Notes under the pieces: model-generated
The model's database searches: none
Seen by the model: the letters and a program-made list of their open reading frames with translations, nothing else
What the model was told of the DNA's origin: nothing
Assembly (NCBI GenBank): GCA_031261365.1
Contig: JAISJY010000138.1
Location: forward strand, 1-5,756
Reading direction: 5' to 3'
From: Caryophanales bacterium
GTDB lineage: Bacteria; Bacillota_I; Bacilli_A; RFN20; JAISJY01
DNA: 5,756 bases
Shown here: one piece after another, positions 1-5,567 of the stretch
Position numbering within the stretch: the stretch's first letter is position 1
Layout: the number at the start of each line of letters is the position of its first letter
Made by a program: the position numbers and the translations under genes

Positions 1-370
1 CGACCTCAGGCGCCCATAACCCTGCTCCTAAAGAACCCCAAGATGGAGCACTACTCGGATTAGCAAAAACACTACCTGCAAATTGCCAAGAAACTAAATC
101 TGAACTTTGCAAAATAGGAATTAACTTTTTGGAATAATCAGTTCCTCCCCAAACAGCCAAATCCTCAGTTCCAAAAGCATAAAACATCTTATCTTCCTGA
201 CACCTAATAATACTTGGGTCAGCCAAAACAGGCTCCCAAACAGGATTATTATAATTGGTGATACTACTACTAAAACTACTCAAAGAACTAGTTTGAGAAC
301 TCTCTAAAGAAGAAACATTGTTACATCCTAAGAGGGTAAATAATAGTAATAAAGAAAGATATCTTTTCAT
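1..370 (-). CDS. GH43-type glycosidase lipoprotein, N-terminal part (runs off the left edge)
   Basis: Reading leftward from ATG at 370-368, 123 codons are open to the window edge, so the C-terminal part is missing. Residues 1-16 form a lipoprotein signal peptide: MKR, a Leu-rich core, and lipobox LLGC with Cys16 as the lipidation site. A Ser-rich stalk follows at about 19-40. The mature part then begins the first blade of a five-bladed beta-propeller. ADPSIIR (50-56) carries the usual GH43 catalytic-base Asp, here Asp51. FYAFGTED (63-70), SSDLVSWQFAG (89-99) and GLWAPEV (117-123) follow in the order typical of GH43. Family members are arabinanases, arabinofuranosidases and xylosidases, and the subfamily cannot be set from this fragment. 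The protein is inferred to be anchored on the cell surface. The start overlaps the upstream stop as TAATG and no strong Shine-Dalgarno is visible, so translation is probably coupled to the CBM lipoprotein gene. It is the last visible gene of the leftward operon. Confidence 0.85.
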   Translation of the reverse strand, partial: MKRYLSLLLLFTLLGCNNVSSLESSQTSSLSSFSSSITNYNNPVWEPVLADPSIIRCQEDKMFYAFGTEDLAVWGGTDYSKKLIPILQSSDLVSWQFAGSVFANPSSAPSWGSLGAGLWAPEV

Positions 371-1929
371 TAAGCAAGCTCGTTATTAATATAATCTATG
401 GAGATAATAGAAACGCCTTGAGCTCCTAAAAGTAAAGAAAACTTCGCAGAAACCGTAATACTTGGTGTATATTCAAAAGTAAGAGTTTGATATTCTGTTG
501 TTAACTCTAATGTTTTTGAGTAAATAACCGCAAAACTATTAGCCGGATTACTAATTTCAACAACCATATTCCGAGCCGTATTTGACTTTATAACTAAAGT
601 AGCTTTATAAGTAACATCTTTAGTTAAACTAACACTAGACTGGAATAATTGAATATGCCATCTATCAGAAGAAGGACTAGAAATATCAACAACAGCAATT
701 CCACTACTAGCTGAGAACAAAGCTGCCCCATTACCATTAGTTTGATTAACATCCTTCATCCAACCTTGATAACCATTATCAAAATCTGGATTAATTAAAT
801 TATAAGGGTGGTCTTTAGCTAATTGATAAGTAACCCTTCTATTAACATAACCAAAATTACCCTCACTATCACTTACTCTATAAGAAAGCATCATCCCTGT
901 TTGGTAACTAACCGCATTAGGAACTTCACCAACTCTAATAATATTTGCTGAAATATCAATACCATTATGGTCAACTGCTGTCACAGCTGGTAATTCTTCA
1001 AATTCTCCACCTGTTCTAACTGTAACATTACCAACATTAGCAAAAACAGGCTTTAACTCGGCACTAGCCACAGTCTTTAAACGAACTTTAATATTGTCAA
1101 TAGTACAATCAATAGGGTTTGCTGGACTAGCCTCACTATCAACATCAAGATTTCTGCCTAAATAAATAACAACTTTCACATTATAGACCGAAGAACTTGG
1201 AGTACACAAAATAGAGAAAGACTGATAATCATCAGTTAAAGTCATACCTTGATAACCAGGAACCATCATTGAATAATTATCACCAACATTTTCAAATCCT
1301 GCACTCAAAGATCTGTGATAAGCACTTTTGGCATCAAAGCTTAATTCATAAGTTTGACCACTTTCAAAAGTTAATCCTGTTTGATAAAGTTGAACTGACC
1401 AAGCTTCTGTCCCAGCATCTCTAACAGTAATAAGAGCTTCTTCATTTTTAACTTCAAAAGTAGCATTACCACCAGGAACATCTAATTTCCAATTGGCTTT
1501 ACCATTAGAAAAAGAACCATTTTGAACAGTAACTCCTCTAATAACAGCTATATCTCTATATTTTGTTGACTTAGTACCAACACTATTTGTCGCTGAATAA
1601 GTAATAGTATAAGTGGATTCAAAATCATAAGAAAAATAATCATCATCTTCAATAATGACTTCTAGTTCTCCATCTATACCATCAACAGCATGAACACCCT
1701 CTAATAAACTAAAATAATCACCCATTTGCAAAGCAATATCATCTATACCGCTCCAAGTAATGCCATGTGTGCCAACCGAAGAACTAACAACAGTAGAACT
1801 CTCTGTACTATTCTCTGCTGGAACTTCACTTGAAACACTATTCTCTACTGAGACCTCACTTGAAGGCCTTGTAATACTTCCACATCCCACTAATAAACCA
1901 CTTAACAACAACATTTTCCAAATCTTCAT
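370..1929 (-). CDS. Surface lipoprotein with two Ig-like plus CBM4/9-like modules, no catalytic domain
   Basis: This 519-residue protein has a lipoprotein signal peptide with lipobox LLVGC (Cys16) and a Ser/Thr/Glu-rich stalk (17-55). Two repeated modules follow. Module 1 has an Ig/cadherin-like or DUF5011-like sandwich (about 56-131, with DGIDGELEV and YTITYSATNSVG) and a CBM4/9-like jelly roll (about 134-285, with NGSFSNGKANW and WSVQLYQTGLTFESGQTYEL). Module 2 repeats this plan: Ig-like at about 292-370 (AVDHNGIDIS, YRVSDSEGN) and CBM-like at about 376-519 (LINPDFDNGYQGW, WHIQLFQSSVSLTKDVTY). Trp147/Trp177 in the first CBM and Trp390/Trp424 in the second sit at matching places. No glycosidase, esterase or peptidase motif is visible. 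The inferred role is to bind polysaccharide at the cell surface and hold it near the coupled GH43 lipoprotein. CBM4/9 relatives bind xylan, beta-glucans or cellulose, so the exact ligand is open. The start is supported by AGGAGG 8 nt upstream and by the signal peptide. Confidence 0.85.
   Translation of the reverse strand: MKIWKMLLLSGLLVGCGSITRPSSEVSVENSVSSEVPAENSTESSTVVSSSVGTHGITWSGIDDIALQMGDYFSLLEGVHAVDGIDGELEVIIEDDDYFSYDFESTYTITYSATNSVGTKSTKYRDIAVIRGVTVQNGSFSNGKANWKLDVPGGNATFEVKNEEALITVRDAGTEAWSVQLYQTGLTFESGQTYELSFDAKSAYHRSLSAGFENVGDNYSMMVPGYQGMTLTDDYQSFSILCTPSSSVYNVKVVIYLGRNLDVDSEASPANPIDCTIDNIKVRLKTVASAELKPVFANVGNVTVRTGGEFEELPAVTAVDHNGIDISANIIRVGEVPNAVSYQTGMMLSYRVSDSEGNFGYVNRRVTYQLAKDHPYNLINPDFDNGYQGWMKDVNQTNGNGAALFSASSGIAVVDISSPSSDRWHIQLFQSSVSLTKDVTYKATLVIKSNTARNMVVEISNPANSFAVIYSKTLELTTEYQTLTFEYTPSITVSAKFSLLLGAQGVSIISIDYINNELA
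1804..1863 (-). repeat. Two tandem 30-bp units in the lipoprotein stalk
   Basis: Codons 23-32 (SSEVSVENSV) and 33-42 (SSEVPAENST) are adjacent 10-residue repeats. Aligned by eye, the two 30-bp DNA units (1834-1863 and 1804-1833) agree at 23 positions, which points to an internal duplication of the flexible stalk between the lipidated Cys16 and the first Ig-like domain. Such stretches can change copy number between strains without breaking the frame. Confidence 0.75.
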
Positions 1930-1937
1930 TATTATTT

Positions 1938-1943
1938 CCTCCT
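1938..1943 (-). promoter_or_regulatory. Shine-Dalgarno site of the CBM lipoprotein gene
   Basis: On the minus strand AGGAGG lies 8 nt before the ATG at 1929, within the 15-nt gap after the GH2 stop codon (1947-1945). It is a full-strength ribosome site with normal spacing. It fixes the lipoprotein start and shows the gene is translated independently from the same operon transcript. Confidence 0.85.
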
Positions 1944-1944
1944 T

Positions 1945-3675
1945 TTATTTTTCTACTTGTTCAATAATTTTGCGAATTTCATCTAAATTTAACTTAGGTT
2001 TATGATTAAAATCTAACAAGCCATTTGTCTCTTGGTAAACATCACTCAATTGGGTATAACAAAAACCTTGTAAATTATTACACTTATAAATATTCTTAAT
2101 TTGTTCTGAAAAAACACTAATAAACTCATCCACATTTTTAGCTTGATGATAACCCCATTGAGATTTATCACTATTCAAAGGAGCAATAGTTAAACCACCA
2201 AATTCTGTTAACATAACCGCCTGTCTCCTTAAATATTTATTATCATTAGCAAATAATTGCCGATGTGAAGCTTGTAAAGTTTGCAAATTATCTGTTGCAA
2301 ATTTCTCTACCCAATTACTGCTTTCTAAATGATAATCATGAATACCAATAATATCTGATTCTTGAATAGCCTCCCAACCATCATTTATAGAAACTAACCT
2401 ACTTGGGTCTAAAGTTTTAGATAAATAATATAAAGTCTTACCTAAGTTTTGTTGTTCTTTATCAACTAACATCTTTCTAACCCCCCAAGACTCATTTAAA
2501 GGCACATACGCAATAACTGAAGGGAAATTATAAACACTTAATATTAACTTTTTATAATCAGAAACAATATTAAATATTTCCTCTTGATTAAACTCATAAG
2601 CTGAAGGTAATTCAGCCCAAACTAAATACCCTAATTGGTCAGCATAATAATAAAAGTAAGGGTCATCAACCTTTTGATGTTTCCTAGCCCCATTAAAACC
2701 TGCTTGTTTGGCTAAAACAATATCATTTTTAATAGTTTCAATATTTGGAGCCGTCAAACCTGTATCAGCATAATAGCCTTGATCTAAAATTAACTTTTGG
2801 TATATCTTAATGTTATTCAAAAAGATATAACCATTAGCATCTACATGAACTTTTCTTAAACCAAAATAAGTTGTAACTCTATCTAAAACCTCATCATCTT
2901 TTAAAAGTGTTATTACTAAATCATACAAGTTAGGATTATTAGGCCACCACAAATGAACTTCATCAACTCCAGATTCATAACTTAAATGAATATTGCTTAA
3001 AACCCTACTACCAACTATATTTTCTTCAATAGCTTTAACTAAAATACCTTTATAAAAGATTTCATATTTAATCTTATTAGCTCCACCCGAAGTATAAGCT
3101 TCAAATGAAACACTATTCAAATCAACATCAGGGGTAATAAGTATCTTTTTTAAATAATCTTTATTAAAAGTTTCTAACCAAACTGAACCCCAAATACCAC
3201 TAGTAGCAGGGTACCAACAACCTTCAGGAACATCTTTCCAAAACTGTTTGCCACGAGGCTTATTTAAAGAATTATCATCCTCAACATAAATTACTAATTC
3301 ATTAACTCTATCATACTTTAAAAACTTACTTACTTCAAAACTAAAACTATCATAACCACCCTCATGTGTCCCAACATATTCAGAATTAAGATAAATAATT
3401 GTTTTATAATCTACCGCGACAAAAGACAAAAGAACATTTTTATCTTTTTCAAAAGGAACAGTAAACTCTTTTCTATACCACATTGTTGGATGATAAGTTT
3501 TATCATTAATACCACTTTCTAAAGTTTCATAAGTAAAAGGAACTTGTATTTTTAAAGGATAAGAACCCTTTTTAAGATACTTTAAATCAAAACTATCAAA
3601 ACTAAAATCATACTCTCCATTGAGAGATAACCATTGGCTTCGGCAAAACTGTGGTCTTGGATATTCTTTTCTCAT
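1945..3675 (-). CDS. Cytoplasmic glycoside hydrolase family 2 (beta-galactosidase-like)
   Basis: This 576-residue retaining glycosidase has the three core GH2 domains: an N-terminal sugar-binding jelly roll (about 6-170, starting YPRPQFCRSQWLSLNG), an Ig-like sandwich (about 172-275, ending FGLRKV) and a TIM barrel (about 278-575). The acid/base is Glu395 in PLNESWG and the nucleophile is Glu491 in TEFGG. Other family landmarks are LDQGYYAD (297-304), GARKHQKV (329-336) and GFCYTQLSDVYQETNGLLDF (537-556). It ends after the barrel, so it is much shorter than LacZ-type enzymes of about 1000 residues. The Asn-x-Lys pair that marks beta-glucuronidases is replaced by Glu549/Asn551, which argues against that activity. 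Beta-galactosidase, arabinopyranosidase or related activity is possible. There is no signal peptide, so it should act on imported oligosaccharides. It is the first gene of the leftward operon, with a weak ribosome site (TAGGT at about 3686-3682). Confidence 0.92.
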   Translation of the reverse strand: MRKEYPRPQFCRSQWLSLNGEYDFSFDSFDLKYLKKGSYPLKIQVPFTYETLESGINDKTYHPTMWYRKEFTVPFEKDKNVLLSFVAVDYKTIIYLNSEYVGTHEGGYDSFSFEVSKFLKYDRVNELVIYVEDDNSLNKPRGKQFWKDVPEGCWYPATSGIWGSVWLETFNKDYLKKILITPDVDLNSVSFEAYTSGGANKIKYEIFYKGILVKAIEENIVGSRVLSNIHLSYESGVDEVHLWWPNNPNLYDLVITLLKDDEVLDRVTTYFGLRKVHVDANGYIFLNNIKIYQKLILDQGYYADTGLTAPNIETIKNDIVLAKQAGFNGARKHQKVDDPYFYYYADQLGYLVWAELPSAYEFNQEEIFNIVSDYKKLILSVYNFPSVIAYVPLNESWGVRKMLVDKEQQNLGKTLYYLSKTLDPSRLVSINDGWEAIQESDIIGIHDYHLESSNWVEKFATDNLQTLQASHRQLFANDNKYLRRQAVMLTEFGGLTIAPLNSDKSQWGYHQAKNVDEFISVFSEQIKNIYKCNNLQGFCYTQLSDVYQETNGLLDFNHKPKLNLDEIRKIIEQVEK

Positions 3676-3699
3676 TATATTACCTACTTTTATATAACT

Positions 3700-3727
3700 A
3701 TTATATTTTTTATTTTAAAAAGTACAA
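3700..3727 (-). promoter_or_regulatory. Candidate promoter of the leftward GH2-CBM-GH43 operon
   Basis: On the minus strand a perfect TATAAT -10 box lies at 3705-3700. TTGTAC lies at 3727-3722 as a partial -35 box (matching in the first three bases), with a 16-bp spacer. Transcription would begin near 3693, giving a leader of about 19 nt to the ATG at 3675. The -35 overlaps one TTGTACTT box and the edge of the ATTCTAGAAT palindrome, so a bound regulator could block it. Box matches are by eye only. Confidence 0.6.
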
Positions 3728-3783
3728 TTCTAGAATAGTAAATATTCTTTTTTGAAAAGACCTAATACAATTTTTTTGTACTT
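3720..3783. repeat. Inverted AAGTACAA / TTGTACTT pair flanking the divergent intergenic core
   Basis: AAGTACAA (3720-3727) and its exact reverse complement TTGTACTT (3776-3783) stand 48 bp apart. Each overlaps the -35 region of the promoter pointing away from the centre. The symmetry means both promoters present the same TTGTACTT box on their template-proximal side. This could be a shared regulator site or simply similar -35 boxes. Confidence 0.5.
3723..3740. promoter_or_regulatory. Candidate operator: 18-bp palindrome centred on ATTCTAGAAT
   Basis: TACAATTCTAGAATAGTA is symmetric at 16 of 18 positions, with a perfect 10-bp core (3727-3736). It overlaps the -35 box of the leftward promoter. 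The right half is reused in a second dyad, AGAATA-5 nt-TATTCT (3732-3748), which is followed by a third, TCTTTT-TTG-AAAAGA (3746-3760). Dimeric winged-helix proteins of the ArsR type usually bind such AT-rich inverted repeats, and the gene of such a protein starts about 80 bp away. AT-rich DNA produces chance dyads, so only the 18-bp core is claimed, and the link to this regulator is inferred. Confidence 0.5.
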
Positions 3784-3802
3784 GTTCATTTTATGATATA
3801 CT
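3776..3802 (+). promoter_or_regulatory. Candidate promoter of the regulator-esterase unit
   Basis: TATACT at 3797-3802 is preceded directly by TGA, giving an extended -10 (TGn then the box). TTGTAC at 3776-3781 is a partial -35 with a short 15-bp spacer; the extended -10 may make up for it. Transcription would start near 3809, practically at the ribosome site, leaving a leader of roughly 10 nt. Confidence 0.55.
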
Positions 3803-3807
3803 ATTTT

Positions 3808-3815
3808 AAGGAGGT
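3808..3815 (+). promoter_or_regulatory. Shine-Dalgarno site of the ArsR-type regulator
   Basis: AAGGAGGT is an eight-base match to the 16S rRNA tail, 3-4 nt before the ATG at 3819. It confirms that start and suggests strong initiation despite the short spacing. It lies where the predicted transcript begins. Confidence 0.8.
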
Positions 3816-3818
3816 ATT

Positions 3819-4742
3819 ATGCCAAACGAGATTAATATGCTAATAGAAGACGATATCACCAAACTTTACAATGTTGCTTATGCTTTAGCTTCTTATCAAA
3901 GAATTGATATTTTGCGTTTATTAATTCATCAAACTTATTCTGTTAAAGAAATTGCCAAACTTATCAATACCCCTCTAAGCACGACTATTTTGCATTTGAA
4001 TGCTTTAGAAACTGCAGGTATTATAGAAATTAACCAAAAGATTAATGAAATTGGCAAAGTTAAATACTGTTCTAGAATAATTGATAACATTAAGTTTAAC
4101 CTTTTAAAATCTATTCCCAAAAACAGCAATGAGTTTTTAACTTCAATTCCTATCGGAAACTATACTGATTATAAAATAATAGGATATGGTAATATTGCTA
4201 CTAATAAGAAAATATTAGGTGTAGACGATAGAGATTACACTACCTTTTTCCATCAAGAAAGATACAAAGCAGGAATTATTTGGTTTCAAGCTGGTTTTTT
4301 AGAATACCGTTTTGTCACTAAAGATATTCCTTCTAAAATTAAAAGTTTAACTATCTCTTTTGAAGCCTGTTCTGAAGCCCACCGTTACCGAAATGACTGG
4401 AAAAGTGATATCACTCTTTCTATTAATGGCATTGAAATAGGAACAATATTCTCGCCTGGTGACTTTGGAGGCAGAAACGGAAACCTTAATCCTTCTTGGT
4501 GGGGTAAAGAATTAACACAATATGGTTTACTTTTTACTATTGAAATAAATGAAGAAGGTACTTTTTGTAATGAAAGCAAGATTTCTGCGGTTACTTTAAA
4601 TAATATTAAACTCTTTGTTGATATCTTTTCTACTCTTAAAATAGCTGTAAAAACTGATGCAAAATATTGTGGTGGTTTAAATCTTTTTGGTTCATCTTTT
4701 GGAGATTACCCTCAAGATATTGATATAAAGTTTGTTTGGTAA
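3819..4742 (+). CDS. ArsR-type winged-helix regulator with large C-terminal putative sugar-sensor domain
   Basis: This 307-residue protein has two parts. Residues about 15-97 are an ArsR-like winged helix: LASYQRIDILRLL, then the helix-turn-helix SVKEIAKLINTPLSTTILHL (41-60), then the wing near 70-85. Residues about 105-307 form a conserved-looking, Gly/Trp-rich domain with EACSEAHRYRNDW (182-194), SDITLSINGIEIG (196-208), SPGDFGGRNG (212-221), NPSWW (224-228) and GGLNLFGSSFGDYPQDI (285-301). I recognise this layout as that of COG4189-type predicted regulators, which from memory are often found beside hemicellulose glycosidases. The C-terminal part reads as a beta-sandwich and lacks the Cys metal sites of classic ArsR proteins. 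A sugar ligand is inferred from context and not shown by the sequence. It is divergent from the GH2 operon and probably controls both that operon and its own unit through the shared intergenic region. No membrane segment is seen. Confidence 0.82.
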   Translation: MPNEINMLIEDDITKLYNVAYALASYQRIDILRLLIHQTYSVKEIAKLINTPLSTTILHLNALETAGIIEINQKINEIGKVKYCSRIIDNIKFNLLKSIPKNSNEFLTSIPIGNYTDYKIIGYGNIATNKKILGVDDRDYTTFFHQERYKAGIIWFQAGFLEYRFVTKDIPSKIKSLTISFEACSEAHRYRNDWKSDITLSINGIEIGTIFSPGDFGGRNGNLNPSWWGKELTQYGLLFTIEINEEGTFCNESKISAVTLNNIKLFVDIFSTLKIAVKTDAKYCGGLNLFGSSFGDYPQDIDIKFVW

Positions 4743-4744
4743 AT

Positions 4745-5458
4745 ATGGGCTACGATATTATTATTCAAGCGGGGCAAAGCAATGCCGAAGGTTGTGGATT
4801 AGGTAAATCAAAATATCACTATATTCCTAAAGATAATGTTTTATATTTAAAGGCAGATTTTACAGTTGAAAAAGTCAAAGATGATGAAGAATTTAGCAAT
4901 TTCTCTCTTTCTTTTGCTGATAAATATCTAGAAAATGGTTATTTAAAAGAAGGTAGAAAACTCTTAATAATAAGAGGTGCTGTGGGAGCAACAGGTTTTA
5001 AAAATGGACATTGGGGCTTAAATGACCCTCTTTATTTACATTTAAGAAAACTAATTGATTTTTCTTTAAAAGGAGAAAACAATAAACTTGTTGCTCTTTT
5101 ATGGCATCAAGGAGAGGATGACATTGACCAAAGATTAATGCCTCAAGAATATCATAACTACCTTTTTAATTTATTTACCTCTTTGAGAACTGCTTATGAC
5201 TCCAGCCTCCCAATTATCACAGCTGATTTAGTCAAAGAATGGAGAAGTTTAAAAGAGGTTGAACCTTATTATTTACCAATTAAAAAAGAAATAATTAAAG
5301 TTATTAAAGAAATAAAAAATGCTGATTTTGTTAATACAGATGACTTACTATCTAATAATCAAACTATTCAAAATGGTGATACAATTCATTTTTCAAGACA
5401 AGCTCAACATTTATTGGGGCAACGCTTATTTGAAGCATTTCAAAAATTAATAAAATAA
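4745..5458 (+). CDS. SASA/CE6-type carbohydrate O-acetylesterase, cytoplasmic
   Basis: This is a 237-residue SGNH-fold hydrolase of the sialate O-acetylesterase/CE6 acetylxylan-esterase group, near the usual single-domain length. Residues 10-13 (GQSN) hold the nucleophile Ser12. RGAVGATGF (77-85) is the glycine-rich oxyanion block. LLWHQGEDD (118-126) is the family's WHQGE block. DTIH (212-215) gives the catalytic Asp212 and His215. The expected reaction is removal of acetyl groups from sugars, probably xylose-type residues of imported oligosaccharides, since no signal peptide is present. I chose ATG at 4745, 2 nt after the regulator's TAA. A TTG at 4736 in the same frame would overlap the regulator and add only three residues ahead of the conserved strand. 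No strong ribosome site precedes either start, so translation is probably coupled to the regulator. Deacetylation would let the glycosidases of the divergent operon finish their substrates. Confidence 0.88.
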   Translation: MGYDIIIQAGQSNAEGCGLGKSKYHYIPKDNVLYLKADFTVEKVKDDEEFSNFSLSFADKYLENGYLKEGRKLLIIRGAVGATGFKNGHWGLNDPLYLHLRKLIDFSLKGENNKLVALLWHQGEDDIDQRLMPQEYHNYLFNLFTSLRTAYDSSLPIITADLVKEWRSLKEVEPYYLPIKKEIIKVIKEIKNADFVNTDDLLSNNQTIQNGDTIHFSRQAQHLLGQRLFEAFQKLIK

Positions 5459-5506
5459 TGTTTAAACAGCTTTTTTGGTTTATTCTACAAAAATAGATAT
5501 ATATTT

Positions 5507-5536
5507 AAATGATTTTTAAAAAATAAAACATTTTTT
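5507..5536 (+). terminator. Weak candidate rho-independent terminator after the esterase
   Basis: AAATG (5507-5511) pairs with CATTT (5529-5533). A bulged A and a TTTT/AAAA inner stem follow, enclosing an 8-nt loop. T-rich sequence lies to the right (up to 5541-5543, broken by CC). Only one G-C pair supports the stem, so efficiency is doubtful. It is listed because the next gene has its own promoter and a terminator is expected in this 109-bp gap, which otherwise holds only AT-rich sequence. Confidence 0.3.
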
Positions 5537-5553
5537 CCTTTTTGTTGTATAAT
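5525..5553 (+). promoter_or_regulatory. Candidate promoter of the ATPase gene
   Basis: A perfect TATAAT -10 box lies at 5548-5553. The sequence 17 bp upstream (AAAACA, 5525-5530) matches only the ACA half of a -35. The start of transcription would fall near 5560, on the GGAGG ribosome site (5560-5564), 3 nt before the ATG. The gene therefore appears to be a separate transcription unit from the carbohydrate locus. Confidence 0.5.
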
Positions 5554-5567
5554 TATATTGGAGGATT

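Noticed and set aside
1760..2005. Open frame of 81 codons on the plus strand
   Set aside because: It lies antisense to the lipoprotein signal peptide and stalk and crosses into the GH2 gene. It has no ribosome site and its product resembles nothing, so it is a shadow of the real genes.
3935..4129. Open frame of 64 codons on the minus strand
   Set aside because: It is wholly inside the helix-turn-helix part of the regulator, whose motifs and start are clear. There is no ribosome site.
4385..4579. Open frame of 64 codons on the minus strand
   Set aside because: It is antisense to the conserved sensor-domain motifs of the regulator and has no start signal.
4736..4744. Upstream TTG start for the esterase
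   Set aside because: It adds only three residues, overlaps the regulator's end and has no better ribosome site. ATG at 4745 puts the first conserved strand at the N-terminus, as expected.
5463..5482. Small hairpin TAAAC / GTTTA after the esterase, with a T-run in its loop
   Set aside because: The stem is five base pairs with one G-C, and the T-run lies in the loop rather than after the stem, so it is not a normal terminator.
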